Shown here: piece by piece, positions 12,049 through 24,170 of the stretch | Position numbering within the stretch: position 1 is the stretch's first letter | Layout of the letters: the number at the start of each line of letters is the position of its first letter | Assembly (NCBI GenBank): GCA_015501595.1 | Contig: JADNRX010000030.1 | Span: 221,168 to 285,167 of the forward strand | DNA length: 64,000 nt | Source of the DNA: Hymenopellis radicata | Taxonomy: Eukaryota; Basidiomycota; Agaricomycetes; Agaricales; Physalacriaceae | Direction: 5' to 3' | Made by a program: the position numbers and the translations under genes | Notes under the pieces: model-generated | Databases searched by the model: none | Seen by the model: only the letters and a program-made list of their open reading frames with translations | Told to the model about the DNA's origin: nothing

Positions 12049-14196
12049 CTAAAGTCCATGCGGCAGTAACGGTGCACGTACAAACACATTTCTAAATATA
12101 TTACAGTAATGCAGGGCGAGCGCACTCTGTAAGTCTTTCATTGCCGGTTCCCAACCCCTTCTGCCAGGTTCCAACCCGCGCCCTCCCTCTCGAAGTCCTT
12201 CTGACATCGCATGCTGATCCTTCCACCCGAGCATAACTTGATATAATCCCCACCATGCTTCCCGACGCTTTTCCCAGGACTCGGCGGCAAAACCCAACCG
12301 AGCATCCTCTTTTGCATTTCCTGGAATCAACGCCCCATCGAAATGAGGAATAAGCGACAGAACCTGCATCTCCCGTTCCGCCGGACTGGATACTAAATCA
12401 GCTGCACCAAGTTCTCCCTGCTCCCGGCTGCAGCCATCTTCCATTGAAACATCTTCCCCATCCTTCGCCAAAAATCGGTAACAGAGGCGATCCAGGCGCA
12501 CTAATTCACAGCGAAAATTGATCTCAAAGAGTTCCCATAGCACCTCTCTCTTCAGTGCAACTTGATGCAGCATCAGACCCGTAATTCGCAAGTCATCGAT
12601 TTCCATGGGCATAGCGTCGAGGTTCGTAAAATCAATCAGGGCCTAATGATCATCAGAGGTGTAAGGAATTCATTGAAACACATACCTCCATGGCTTCCCG
12701 TTCAAGACTTGTTTGAAGTAAGTCTTGCAAGGCCTGACGCGAGTGGGCGGTTTTTGTATTGGCGGCGGACGAGAAATGGCCGAGGCCGAGAATAGTTCGC
12801 CACTGGTTACTCCGGAGAGGTTTAAATCGAGGGGTTCGGAGGAGGTAGAGGAGGATGGTACGGAGTTTAAGCCACATAGTAAAGAAGGATGTGCTCGTCT
12901 CCTCATTCTTGACGACGAGGGTGTTCGGATCGGGGAGACTATAGCCGTTGTCGACGCCAGGGAGAGGAATCTCCTGCGGGTTGAAGCCGACTCCTGCCTG
13001 ACGGCTGGCCTCCATCCATGTAGGAAGCCCTCGCGGCATGACAGGGGCGACGACATCCATGAACTTGTTGCGTTCGGCGGGGGAAGAAGACATTTTTTTG
13101 CGTTCGGCGGGGGAAGAAGACGGTTTTGAGGACTTCGCTTTATTGTCTATCACAAGGATCAGTACAAACATAATGTAAGAAGAAGCCTGACACATACATG
13201 GTTGTGCTCGTTTCGTCGCCAATGAGGGCTCGGTCCGTGAAGGCCCTGCAGATGATGCGGTCGGTGGCAAGGCCATCTTCGTCGCCGTCGAAGCGTCATC
13301 TTCACCAGTTGTGTAGACGTGACTCGTCGCCAAATGGTGGATATACTTGCCCATGGCTACGAAGCGTTTGGTACTTCGAGCCGGGCCCGTAAATACATCG
13401 GGATGGGGTGGATCGTTTTCGTCCAATGTGAGTGTCAGGCCCGTGTCCCGTGATGGCAGGCCGTCCTTGAGATAAAGCGCATCACCATCCACCCACTTAT
13501 CGACGCGAAGGCCTGTCTGACCGTCGGGGGGGATGCAATGTAAAGGTCGGACAAGCCAAACCGGAATACCTGCCTGGAGAGGACACACATCATGAAACTA
13601 TATCATGAACGAAGAAAAGAAACACGTACATGAAACATGTTTTGCGCCACCACCAGATCATCGGTCAACGCTCCCACAACGTTCGCCAGAGGGCGCCTCC
13701 TCGCGTCAGAAGTCCGCCAAAATTGCCGATAGGTCGTGAGCCACTCCAACCGTGCAGTGAGCTCGAGATGAATGCGTTGGAGCAGGGTGAAGACCGTTGC
13801 TGCTTCTTCGGAAAGCGCAGGGAGATTCAACCGGCCGAGCAAGTACCGTATCTGGGAATCATACGACCGAATGAAGCTGTCGTCCTTGACACCCCTCTCA
13901 TCGGGACGCTCTTCCGCGTCAGTCGTGCATTGTCGCGCTACACGCTTGCGCAGAGATTTGCATTCTGCGGTTAAAACTTGGCGCTTGTCGAGTTTGATGT
14001 GCCCTAAACCTTGGGGCTGGCTGGAATTGAGAGGACTGAAGTCCTGCGACGGGTTGATTGGAAGGAAGAGGATATAAGTGGAATCTTTGTCTTGGAGTAA
14101 GGGGTAGGGGATGACAGCGAGATGACCATGGTTGGGGTTGTAAGGCTGAGGGTGGATAAGTGGGTCGTCTTGACCAAAGTGTCGCTGGCGACGCAT
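12049..14196 (-). CDS. Passenger gene: basidiomycete-specific uncharacterised protein with AGIPVWLVRP motif
   Basis: Predicted 665-residue protein in four exons: 14196-13630, 13573-13198, 13146-12686 and 12642-12049. All splice junctions are clean GT-AG and in frame. Exon 1 ends with an acidic/helical region followed by a segment rich in LTARLEWLTTYRQFW; the first splice creates FHAGIPVWLVRP. I recall this arrangement from a large agaricomycete family of hypothetical proteins with no known function. The middle is low-complexity (two SSPAER repeats), then GLPTWMEASRQAG, and the C-terminal domain ends in HYCNIFRNVFVRAP. The N-terminus may extend upstream into 14324 (KFEEYNVF), but the frames do not join cleanly. 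It lies inside the transposon on the strand opposite the transposase, so it is probably cargo. Confidence 0.6.
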
Positions 14197-14424
14197 GTGG
14201 ACACGGCGCGATTCGAGGAGAGGGAGTAAATTATTGACATGTTCGGGGTTGTAACGAAAACATTGTATTCCTCGAACTTGGCACCTACTTTGCCATCGTA
14301 GGATTGTAGAGGTTTAGACTGCACTACACGAAGTTAATATAGAATATCAAAAAGTAGGAAATTGAGCGTACTATGGCGCAGAGGAAGGATGCCCAGGACT
14401 GAAAATCATAAGATATCAGGTCAG

Positions 14425-15400
14425 TCATGGAACGGAGAAGTGTACACACGAGAATAAATGTGTTACAGCCGCGTGAACACCAGAAGCAATCCGAAATATG
14501 GCGACGCCACTAATCCCGATGAATACAGCTGCCGTTGCGCAAGCAAGCAGAAACGACGCCACACGAAATCCAAAGAGACCACCGAGCGGAGGACCAAGAG
14601 CACAGCTGCCGTTACGCAAACAAGCAGAGGATATGAGACCCGATACGAAATCAAAGTCAAAGCAGTCGTCCGACACGAAGTCAAAACGACGTATGTGGAG
14701 AAAATGATGTGAATGATCAAAGTAATTATAATTGTGGGGAAGGCGGGAAAGGAATGGCGGGAGAGGCGTGATTTCAGGTCACGACTCATCAATTTCAGGT
14801 TCAGATTCAAACTGAGCTTGAATCCCAATCGGGGAATTTCTCCAAGTCCCTTGATTCCTCCATAGCCTCTCGATCACCTTGTTTTCTGCATTCCGCCTTG
14901 CTTGGATTCGTTCCGGCTTGGCTATATCGTTGGTTTCGTACCGCGGTATCTCCTGCGTTTGTTTTCGTAACGGCGCGTCGGTTGTTGGATCATGGATGGA
15001 CACCTACGGCGCAAATTGGACACCTACGGCGCAAATTGGACACCTACGGCGCAAATTGGACTCTCTCGATGGATTTGGATCTCTTCCCATTTGGACTTTA
15101 CGTTGGTTTCGTACCGCGTTATCTTCATCTGCTTGTTTTCGTAACAGCATACCGGTCCTCTGATGGATCACTCTGGCTTACCGTCGGTTTCGTACTGCGG
15201 TGTCTTCGGTTGTCGTGTGGCGCAGTGTGGACTCATTGGTCTTGGGATTTGGTACCGTTGATTCCGAATCGCGGTATCTTGTGCACTGGTTTTCGTAACG
15301 GTGTCTCAATGCTCGTGGGTGTGTACTGTTGTGTCTTGGGTCTAAAGTTGCCACGAGCGTGTAGGGTTCGGAGCTGTTGTGTCTTGGGTCTAAAGTTGTA
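14425..15400. repeat. Diverged dispersed repeats arranged around a centre near 14780
   Basis: Left of about 14780, motifs such as GCTGCCGTTACGCAAACAAGCAG and CGAAATC repeat. To the right their reverse-complement relatives recur about every 80-90 bases (GGTTTCGTACCGCGGTATCT, GTTTTCGTAACGG). The arrangement resembles a degenerate inverted array of subterminal repeats. No coding function is supported. Confidence 0.5.
15001..15060 (+). repeat. Perfect 20-bp tandem repeat, three copies
   Basis: The unit CACCTACGGCGCAAATTGGA is repeated exactly three times without variation. Confidence 0.97.
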
Positions 15401-15674
15401 TTGGATGGGGTATGTCCTTCTCAGTTTGTCCTCCCTTCACCCGAGTACGCGATCCGAACTTGGAAATTGTGGGGAGGACTCTGCTTGGAAAGCGTTGATG
15501 CTGATCTTTTTCCTTTAGAGCGCGGAGAGAGGGATGGAGGGAGGGAGAGATGGAGACGAGCACTGTGTATTCTGCTTGTGAGTTTTCTATTCTCAGCATT
15601 CAGCTCTGTAATAACAACGAGAATAGATATGTAATTTCCGGGCATAGCAATACAGTCAATATATGGCTAAAATT

Positions 15675-18600
15675 CTACTCGTTGCCACCGTTCTCAGGAG
15701 GCTGCCATCTCGCTCCTTTCATGATGTCGTCGACGTCAGGACCCCGCGTAAAATCGTCGCCATGCTTGGCCAGGTCTTTCAAGAACGACCCAAATGCTGC
15801 CTCATCTGCCGTGTCTATGCCGCCGTCATTGATTCCAGTACCACCCATCCTCGATGATCCCGCCACCGATGAGCCACCCATCCTCTCCGTCGTCGACGTA
15901 CCCGATTGTTTCCTCCGGCCACCCTTCTTCTTGTCCTTCTCCCTCCTATCCTTCAGCCGTCTCGCCAGATGCGATTCACTGGTTTCCTGGGGCTCAGATT
16001 CGCCACGACCATCATCGTGCTGGATGGGCTGCACGGGTTGACTGTCCGGTATAGGCGGAGGCGGTGGAAGAACGGGAGGAGCCTGCTCTTGGGCGGGAGG
16101 AGCCTGCTCTTGGGCGGGGGGAGCCTGCTCTTGGGCGGGAGCTGGCTGATCTTGGGCGGGAGGAGCCTGATCTTGGGCTGGGGGAGCCTGCTCTTGGGCG
16201 GGAGGAGGCTGATCTTGGGCGGGAGGAGGCTGATCTTGGGCGGGAGGAGCCTGCTCTTGGGCGGGAGGAGCCTGCTCTTGGGCGGGAGGAGCCTGCTCTT
16301 GGGTGCGAGGAGGCTGAACTTGGGTGGGAGGCGCTTGAACTTGGGTGGGACGAGCAAGTCCTCGCTCTATACCCACCGTCAGAGCGGCTCCCACAGTCTG
16401 CTGTAATCTATTCATCTTCTTGCTTGGAGTGGGCTTCTTTGGAGGGGGTTCTTTTTCAGCGGCGGGCTCGTCTGTCGGATTCGCACTCCTCGTAGGCCTT
16501 GCAGTGGCAGGGAAAGGATGGTACCGTACGTCGTGTCGAGCATCCTGAGTGCCGCGTTGAGTAGTGCGTGGAGCCTGAGCTTCTTGAGTGATATCGGGAT
16601 CCTGGGTGATATCACCATCCTGGGCGTCGCGTCGGAAAGCAACATCCTGAATACTGCGCGGCCTGAGCCCCAATGGATCTGGTGGTAAATAATCGGGTGA
16701 CGGAGTACGCAGTCTGAATCGAACCGGACGTTCTTCGGGTGACGCGTTGCGGAAGAGACCTTGACGACCTGTTGGGGTTGGGGTGTCCGGAATATCTGGC
16801 GATAGAGGACGTTCTCCCTCGGGGAAAGAGAATTCACGACGAACTTCACGACCTGTTGGGGTTGGGGTATCCTCAATATCTGGTGATAGTGGACGTTCTC
16901 CCTCGGGGAAGGAGAAGCTACGACGAGTATATGGCATGGCAGGTGCGTCGAACTGATTGACTCTGCTCTGAATTCCCTGATAGACTGACTGGTAGCCAGG
17001 TTGAAATTCGAATCTTCGCTGGGGATCGACGTCTTGGCTCTGTGCCCGCTGCATCTGCGCCATCTCGGCGTCTTGACGCTGCACCTGAGGGGGGCGATTT
17101 GACGTTGGAGAGGGAGGTGTGCTATTCCGCTGTCTCTGCGGGCGTTGATATGGCTGGAATTCGAAGTTCCCCACCCGACGCGGGGGCAACTTGAGAAGTG
17201 TTCCCCCAGTCGCACTTGGACCAGAGTAACGAAAGCCCGAAGAACGTCGCTGTTGATCATGAGCATGCCCAGTTCCGGAATTGGACGGACCAGCCTGACC
17301 AGTTCCAGAGGCAGAAGGACGAGGAGGGGGTTTAAAAGAGAAGGCAGCGAGTTTCGGAACAGTGGACTTCGTGGGGGAAGGGCGAGGACGAGGAGGTGGT
17401 TCCGTCAGTCCGCTGTTATACACATAGAACAGATCTCGCTCGCGCTCCGTAAGATCCGGCTCCTTCTCCTTCCGACGCCTCCGCCGTCTCTCTTCTTCCT
17501 CCTTCTCTGCCGCCCTTCTCTGCCGCTCTTCTTCAGCCTCTGCTTCTTTTCTTTCCCTTCGCCTTTGCCTCTCTTCCTGCGAAGATTCCTTCTCCTTTCC
17601 CTTCTTTGCCCTGGGACCTTCCTCCTCCGGCTCTCCTATCTCCTCGTGCTCCCCCTCTACCGCCTCCTTGTCCTTCTCACCACCGTTGTTCAGCTTTCTC
17701 CTCTTGTTCTTTCTCCTTTCGCCTCCACCACCATCACTATCGCCCTCATCACCTCCAAGATAGGCATCCGGATCATCCGATTCGTCGCTTTCCTCATCGT
17801 CCTCCAAGTTGTAGCGCATCTTGACCTTATTGCCGTACTTCTTCATAAACTCGGAGTTTCGCATACCCCTCCAAGGCGCCTTCGTGGGGTCGTCAGGGAT
17901 ATCCTCTGCAAGAGGTAGAGCGATCGGGGCGTCAACAAAGAGCAGACGAAACCAGGCGGGCCTCGCGTTGAACCAGTCCGGATCGTACCAGTCCAGTGGG
18001 ATTCGTCTTGCGACGACTAGGAGACGAGGGCTGTGGAATTTTGTTGGGTGGGGGCTTCGACTTCCTGCTGTGCTGCGACCCAAGATGGCGTTCGACTTGT
18101 CGGCGATGCCCTCAACCGTTCGAATGAAATCGGTCACCTCCTTCCTACGTCCATGCCTGTCCCGGTACCATCGGTTTGAGGGTTTTCCCCTGACCGTCAC
18201 CCCCGTCGACTCGTCCTCGGAATTACATCGCCCCACTGAAAACAAATCGATGATGGGCTGGCGGAACTTCATCTGTGCGAGCATCTTCTTCCTTTTAGTT
18301 GCCAACTAATAACTGATGAGCACTTTGAACAGTTCGTGAACGAATGGAATACCTTGGAACGAGTCGTCCTTATGGCATCCTTCTCTTGTTCCTGCCTGTA
18401 CTCTTCCTCGCCCCATCTCTTCGCCTTCTTCACCTTCTTCATCTCGCTATACCAAACGAAGTGTTTGTACCAACTATTCAGCAGGGTACGATCGATGATA
18501 GCCTGATTGAGCCCTAGTGTGACGAACGCCGAGGCTCTGGCCAGTTCCTCAAAGCAGTCGATGGCGAGATTTTTGAGTGCGGCGTTGTACGGGTCGGTCC

Positions 18601-19188
18601 TTGACGACGTCAGGTTCGGGCACCACTTGGTGAATCCAGCGCTGACTACTGCGTCCCACATGGTCTGGAGGGTGCTATCCTCCAATTTCGCGAGGTCATC
18701 TGCGATCTTCGATGGCGATTTCATTGCCTCCTCCCTCAGCGCGCGGAAACGGACGCTGATCTGGACCACATTGGACAATGCTTCGCGGTTGTCCGCAGTG
18801 GAGACGATACGATGCTCGGTTACACGTCGTCGATGGAAAGTGTTGATATCATCGTTGGACGGCTGTGGTGGAGGGCTTTGGGGGTCCAGATGACACCAGA
18901 GGGCCCGAATGAAGATGTTGAAGGCGTTCTGAGCAGTACTGAGGAACTTCCCTTTCATCAATGTCAAGCTGTGCTTACCTGCGATGAACCGCTGTCTTGC
19001 GGCCTTTCGTTCCGCTTCAACTGGTTGGGATTGCGGGCTCCAGTGGGCAGCATCTTGGAGTTGTCTTCCTTCGCCTTTGAGCCTCCCGCTTTAGGAGGTC
19101 TGGGACCCTTCGGGGACGGGGGACGTGTACGCTTCCTGCCTGTACCGGTGTCAGGATCATCGACATCCATTCTTCTTCGATCTGCCAT
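15675..19188 (-). CDS. Passenger gene: large, mostly disordered uncharacterised protein
   Basis: Predicted 1138-residue protein in three exons: 19188-18979, 18928-18353 and 18305-15675, all junctions GT-AG and phase 0. The N-terminus is basic (GRKRTRPPSPKGPRPPKAGG). Residues about 75-260 look helical and folded (NAFNIFIRALWCHLDPQ), and a conserved-looking patch follows at IPLDWYDPDWFNARPAWFRLLFVD. The rest is disordered: an acidic stretch, a long charged coiled coil (EERQRRRERKEAEAEEERQR), two copies of a FSFPEGERPLSPDI module and about fourteen PPAQEQA-type repeats. I do not recognise the family. It lies within the transposon opposite the transposase; a TnpA-like DNA-binding partner is a guess only. 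The frame is intact over 3.5 kb. Confidence 0.65.
16065..16345 (+). repeat. 21-bp coding minisatellite
   Basis: About thirteen copies of a unit close to GGAGGAGCCTGCTCTTGGGC. On the minus strand it encodes the PPAQEQA/PPAQDQP repeats of the passenger protein. The period is a multiple of three, so the frame is kept. Confidence 0.9.
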
Positions 19189-21539
19189 GTTTGGAACAGG
19201 TCGAACAGAAGATTCAGAGTCGAGGGAGATGATGGAAGGCGCCGAAAGGATTACAAAACTGGGACAAACGAATGAAAGAGATGAAAGGACCTCGTGTTGA
19301 CATTCGATCGTTGGGCGTGATTACGACATGCGCAATCAACGCAGTCGGCCAAAACGTGCTTGATAACGCACTTGGGGTCGTGACGGCGGCGTGTACTAGA
19401 CGATGTTTGTGTTTTGATGATGATCAGTGCGACAGGTAAGTTCCATCGATATGTAGTTTCACTCGCTCATCGACTTCTAGGTAGGTAGACTTAGAACCCT
19501 TATAGAGGAATGTCGAGTCCGCAAATAAAGTCGACTCAGTCGTCTCCGCCTGCCAAACCGCGTGTATTTAATGTCCGAATCGCCGTGCGCCACAAGTTGA
19601 TCAAATTTGACAATTACGGAAGAACTTGAAAAGCGTGAAGAAAAGGAATCCGAATGAGTATGGCGAAGACGGAGACACATAGGACCAAGAGGTACGCTCT
19701 CCTTCATCTTCGTTGATCATTTCTGAAGCAAGAGTACAGTTAAAATACGCCACAGAGACGATCGAATATGGCGAAGAAATACGGCGTACAACAAGAAAGC
19801 ACACATTTACTTCTGCGTAATCATGATTCGCAATTATGATTAAACGAAGATATGGAGACTTACAGTTAAGATTTCGATTTGGCGGCGGGCGAGTCGGTTG
19901 AGCCGGCAGCGTTCGCAGGCGTATTGCGAGTAAACATCGGAATGCATGAAGGGGAGATGATTGGGGAAGGGATAATGAATCACAATCTGCCGCCTAATGG
20001 TGAAATGTCCACCTCTCCTCTGTAATCAGCAATGTTAAGCAGTTATTAATGCAGACACACTTCACCGGTTTCCACCCATTCTGTTTTGTGCCCTGGAAGT
20101 GGGTCTCCTGCGATTTCTCATACGTATCCACGGCGAGGTCCAAAACATCCCGTTTCTGGAATTGGAAAACCATTCGATGAAGGAGGCGCGGTGTTCGGAG
20201 ATGAGTGTTTTCGTGGGGACAACGGAAGTCAGAGAAGCAACAACGACGTCGTGGGCCGCAGCGAGGAATAGCAGCAAAAGGAAGCAAACTTCTGGTAAGC
20301 CATGATATCAGAGATAGGCCGCCTACTTACCGTATCCCCCTCAAGAACACGCGATCCTCGTGTCTTGGCGCTTTGGAGCAATTTAAAGAAGCGGGCGGCA
20401 CGAGACATGGCGGGATGTGTTGTAGATGTAGTCGCACCGATGCGTAAGCAGTCGTTTAAGCTTGCGATCAGGACTTCGCATCATCTCCTTGCTTTCCAGC
20501 ACCATCCTCAAAGGCACTTACGATGTGAGTTCCTACCACGACTTTAGGACGCGCCAACTGCTCTCAGGCCACCCACTCGTTCAGACAGTGAGCTTGGGCG
20601 ACAGGCTAGCGCTGAAGCTCCCCGCTGCCTGCTTCAGAGCTGGTTTTCGTCTTCAATCTACCGACGCTCTTCGGTAACTGTCCGGTCTTAGAATATGTAG
20701 GATCTTTTATAAACAAGGTATCTCATGATATTCCCCAGCCTACGTCCGCGTCATTTGGGTCGGCTTGACCTGTATCGTTCGATGCGGCGTCTTGCCTTTG
20801 CAATTCTTCCTCGTCGCGTCCGGGTCTCGCGTTGGCCGGGGGCATGGTTGAACTTCAACTGGCCGATGGCGTTCCGCCAGCGGGCGAATGGTTCTATGTT
20901 ATCGACCCCTTGAGTCGCGCATCTTGAAGGCGGGATCGATGTTACCGTGTATCATCCTGAAGCGCATCGGTGCAGGTATGTATGTGTTTTAATATCTCTC
21001 TCTCTGTCGCATTTACGCGTCAAATGCAGTACGAAATCGTGACAACTCCGCTTTCACCCCTGCAAGCCTCAGATGCTTCAATTTACGCGCGGGAAACCAT
21101 TCTTCACGTCGCAGACAAACACAATCATCGGGCGACATTTATCGGGCGACATTTGCACCCCGCATCAGCCTCCATGGACCCGGCAGCGGCGCCCACACGC
21201 ACATTTATATTTACTCAACCAACGGACAACGCCAAACTGACAACCGCCTCCCATCCTTCGAAAAACTCGCTATCAGCATGCCGTTGCCGATTTCGTATGC
21301 GCGCGTGCAAGATGGTTTACACGCTGGATGTAGGTCTGCTGGGGATAACTGTGAGGTACCAATCCGGTCACCTCTATTCCTACCGTAGTTCAATCCGGTC
21401 ACCTATTCCTACCGTAGTTGCATATGTACTTACACTGAAACATGGAGTTGACTAAGTACATGAGGCAGGGACTTAATCCTGCATGTCTAAGCTACTTAAG
21501 TCCATCGGCTAGACTGGTCCACCACGTGTAAATGGTGCG
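19189..21539. other. Right-hand interior of the transposon without a recognised gene
   Basis: Only scattered short frames are present. Minus-strand pieces near 20290-20060 and 19800-19600 could be exons of a hydrophobic protein, but the frames do not join. A roughly 30-bp direct repeat pair (CAATCCGGTCACCT...ATTCCTACCGTAGTT) lies at 21358-21418. Confidence 0.4.
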
Positions 21540-21601
21540 ACTTTCTAGTAAACTTTCCAGTCCGGAAAGTTTCAAAACTTTCCACCGGAATGCCACCCGT
21601 G
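21540..21601 (-). repeat. Right terminal inverted repeat of the 16.5-kb transposon
   Basis: It ends CCGGAATGCCACCCGTG immediately before the duplicated TCA. It is the reverse complement of 5134-5195 with 5 mismatches in 62. Confidence 0.92.
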
Positions 21602-22407
21602 TCAGCAGGAACAGCTCACGAATCATATTGAGCGTCTTCGCCTGTGCAATACGTCGTCGCCGCGATGCATACATCCGTTGCTGCTCGCTGGGCAATCACA
21701 GCAGTCGCATTGTCTATAGTCGACTCGGAGAGAGACATCTCTTTCATGATCTGTTGCGCGAGGGCTGGTCTAACATAGGCGAACGACTTTTCAAACTGCC
21801 TCGCACTAAGGTCGTAAGCCTCGATCTGTAAGTCTTCTGTCAAACGAAGCCACATGTCGACCTGGAGAGGGACCGTCAACGACAGGGCAGAGTAGTACAT
21901 CGAGAATATGACGCTGGCAGCCGCGATTGAGTGCTGTATAGAAAGCGACTCTATGTGCACGTCGACGGGGACTCCGATCAATTGGGTCGTGTTGGAATTG
22001 GCCACCATGGAAGGCGCACGGAAAAGGAACTCTGACAGTGGATATGTTCAGATTAATTTCGGTCACGCCATTCCATGACATACCAGTATTGGTCTCAACG
22101 CCGTACAGTGCTAGTATCGATGCTTGTTAGAAGAAGCCCAACTTGTGATGTATGAACGCATACTCATCATGTTGATACGGCCAATACAATCTTGTGTCAA
22201 GGCCGAGCTGTTCCCATAAACGTCAGCGGTTGGTGCTACGATTAAGCTGTAAAGTCCAAGATTCAGTAAGCAAACGACGTGACGGAATCGTAACCCACAC
22301 CTTCCCAAAAATTGTTCAAATGCGTCGAACAGTTCTCCTGGCTGACGGCTTGCTACGTCGTGAACAATGGCCAGGAGAAAGAGTAGAGAAAAAGTGAAGG
22401 TCTGCAT
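21602..22407 (-). pseudogene. 5' part of the disrupted membrane-protein gene (copy A)
   Basis: It begins at the ATG at 22405-22407 with a signal-like hydrophobic N-terminus (MQTFTFSLLFLLAIVHDVAS) and continues through exons containing VVCLLNLGLYSLIVAPTAD and QLIGVPVDVHIESLSIQHS. It is nearly identical to 27407-28209. It stops at the transposon boundary; the remaining exons lie 16.5 kb away at 3763-5133. Duplicated DNA extends upstream to about 22490. Confidence 0.8.
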
Positions 22408-22490
22408 GAGGAAAAGAGCGTCAACTGTACAATCTGGAGCTCGGAGGTGAAAGAAATCACAGACAGTGAAGGCGGGGGACCTTTTAAACG

Positions 22491-22912
22491 ATTCAATCAG
22501 TGAATCCCAGGGCATATGGACAAGTATGGAGAGAGTATGGAGAATCCCCTTGGATTTTCCATACCTCAAAATTCTTCTCCATACCGATTCCTTCCATACT
22601 ACATAGTCTCTTTTTTTCTCCCAAAATCCATGATCCACAATATATACATCTGGTATTGCTATTCAGCTCCTTGACATGGCCCTCGATGTTGTTTTCGACC
22701 TCGGGAACGAAGATGAGCGTCCCGATGAACTGGGGTAGCCGGAAATTTATGAGCGACTCGGACACGCAGTAAGGTGGCCGCAGTAAACAACCGCGTAACG
22801 ACGCGAACTGACGAGATACGGGACGATAGCATGGTGGTGAGAGCGACAGCGTGCTGGTAGATCGAAAGGCGCACGTGAGAGTGCCTTCCTTTTTTGGGCT
22901 CCGCCACCGACC
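22491..22912. other. Intergenic region upstream of PAM18
   Basis: No supported gene. Several inverted TCCATAC / GTATGGA motifs occur between 22510 and 22600. Confidence 0.4.
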
Positions 22913-23256
22913 ATGACAACACCTCTAGCATTCGGTATTGGCGCCATCACCATCGCCCTCGCTGGGAGGGCGATTCTCCGTCGTGCTGGGGCAGGCGCAG
23001 CCGAACAATGGGTCAAGGGCGGGTTCAAAGCCAAAATGGATCGAAAGGAAGCTATTGCCATCCTTGGCCTCAAGTACGTCCTTGTTCCTCGTTTGACATG
23101 CATTTGCCCATCTTTGAAAGAGACGGCCCTTTGCTGCGCAACAAACTGAAAGACGCCCACCGCCATATCATGCTGGCCAACCACCCGGACAGAGGCGGCT
23201 CACCATATCTTGCGAGCAAAATCAACGAGGCAAAGGATCTGATAACACTATCTTAA
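22913..23256 (+). CDS. PAM18: TIM14/PAM18, J-protein of the mitochondrial import motor
   Basis: Predicted 98-residue protein in two exons, 22913-23073 and 23121-23256, with intron GTACGT...GAAAG. The N-terminus has a membrane helix ([20 protein letters not shown]) followed by a matrix-side linker ([22 protein letters not shown]) and a short J-domain with the diagnostic HPD triad in [28 protein letters not shown]18 stimulates mitochondrial Hsp70 ATPase at the TIM23 channel, working with PAM16. Length and domain order match the family. It sits between the two copies of the duplicated membrane-protein gene and looks intact. Confidence 0.93.
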
Positions 23257-23654
23257 TTTTTACTCTTGGTGCGTTTCACAGTCCTAATCAAAGTTTCGCT
23301 TCCTCATTACATTGCAGTGTATTTTCTTCACTTTGTAGGACATGTATACCATCACCTTATAATTCACTCGCACTCCTCACAATGGCAGCACGGCGGGCTG
23401 AGAGAGGCTGTTCGTACGAGGTGCTGGACGTTATATTCGGTCAATGACTCTGTCACATGGCGGCAAACGACTCTGACCAGTGCGGCCACGATCTGACAAG
23501 CGGTGGACGGCAGTCTACAACTGTGAAACACGGCGGTTGACGACTCTGACACACCAGCTCGCCTCTTCATCATCGACTTCGGACGCCTTCATTGCTTTCG
23601 CGGACACATTCAAATACTCTCAATAGCGCCGACAGCCCACCTCTAACGCGAGCG
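23257..23654. other. Intergenic region with degraded coding remnants
   Basis: A possible remnant frame (LASSSSTSDAFIAFADTF) near 23550-23620 may belong to the N-terminus of the following PH-domain pseudogene. Nothing else is recognised. Confidence 0.35.
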
Positions 23655-24170
23655 TCGCTGCCGCCGCCATCTACCAATGGCACTCCACTTGCGTGAAGCA
23701 GGTCAGGGCTAGCAACCCCCGTCCAGCCTCCACAACTACATCCCGAAATTCGTTCTGTCGTAGGCCTGACGGTTGCACACGCACCCAAAGTCTACTTATC
23801 TGGACCGCTCGTGCATAAGATCGAACGCAACGGCGATGGTCAGAAGCCGACCAAGGACGAGGGATGGAACGAGGTCTGGGCACAGCTCGGCGGTACTACG
23901 CTCAGTATCTGGGACATGAAGCAAATTCGGCACGCCAGCAGTCAGAACAGAGAAGTCCCTCCAACATATGTAAACGTTACCGACACAGTAAGTACTTTCA
24001 ATATGCTCTGTCATCCATCTCACACTGGTCCTAGTTCGTCTCCGTCCTTGGATCGATGACTGTTCCAGCAACAACGACCACACCGGCGCAACGCTACGCC
24101 AACGTTCTGACACTCAATACCGCTGGCTCAAACCTACTGCTCTTCTCGTGTCCCTCTACAGACTTTTGTA
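23655..24170 (+). pseudogene. Truncated CAF120/SKG3-like PH-domain gene
   Basis: The frame VAHAPKVYLSGPLVHKIERN, then DEGWNEVWAQLGGTTLSIWD, a clean intron (23991-24035, GTAAGT...CCTAG) and then FVSVLGSMTVPATTTT and YANVLTLNTAGSNLLLFSCPST match the PH-like domain of fungal CAF120/SKG3-type proteins, as recalled from basidiomycete homologs. Similarity stops abruptly after CPST at about 24168, where unrelated sequence begins. Upstream, a stop interrupts the proline-rich leader. The family is normally over 900 residues, so this is a gene fragment. A polypeptide of just the PH domain is unlikely to have the CCR4-NOT-associated role of the parent. Confidence 0.65.

Larger units (their letters stand above)
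5134..21601. mobile_element. 16.5-kb Plavaka/CACTA-like DNA transposon with passenger genes
   Basis: The element is bounded by inverted repeats of 62 bp with 5 mismatches, starting CACGGGTGGCATTCCGG, and is flanked by a 3-bp duplication TCA (5131-5133 and 21602-21604). The undisrupted paralog reads AAGGTCAGCAGG at about 27391-27402, giving a direct empty site. Inside are a Tnp2-type transposase on the plus strand (8330-11500), two multi-exon genes on the minus strand (12049-14196 and 15675-19188) and repeat-rich non-coding segments. The 3-bp duplication and a terminus starting CAC fit the CMC/CACTA superfamily. Assigning it to the fungal Plavaka branch is from memory of transposase motifs. 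Its length is large for a simple element, so cargo capture or nesting is likely. Confidence 0.9.

Noticed and set aside
16064..16495. Plus-strand 143-codon repeat protein (EEPALGREEPALG...)
   Set aside because: It is the antisense shadow of the PPAQEQA minisatellite in the longer spliced minus-strand gene.
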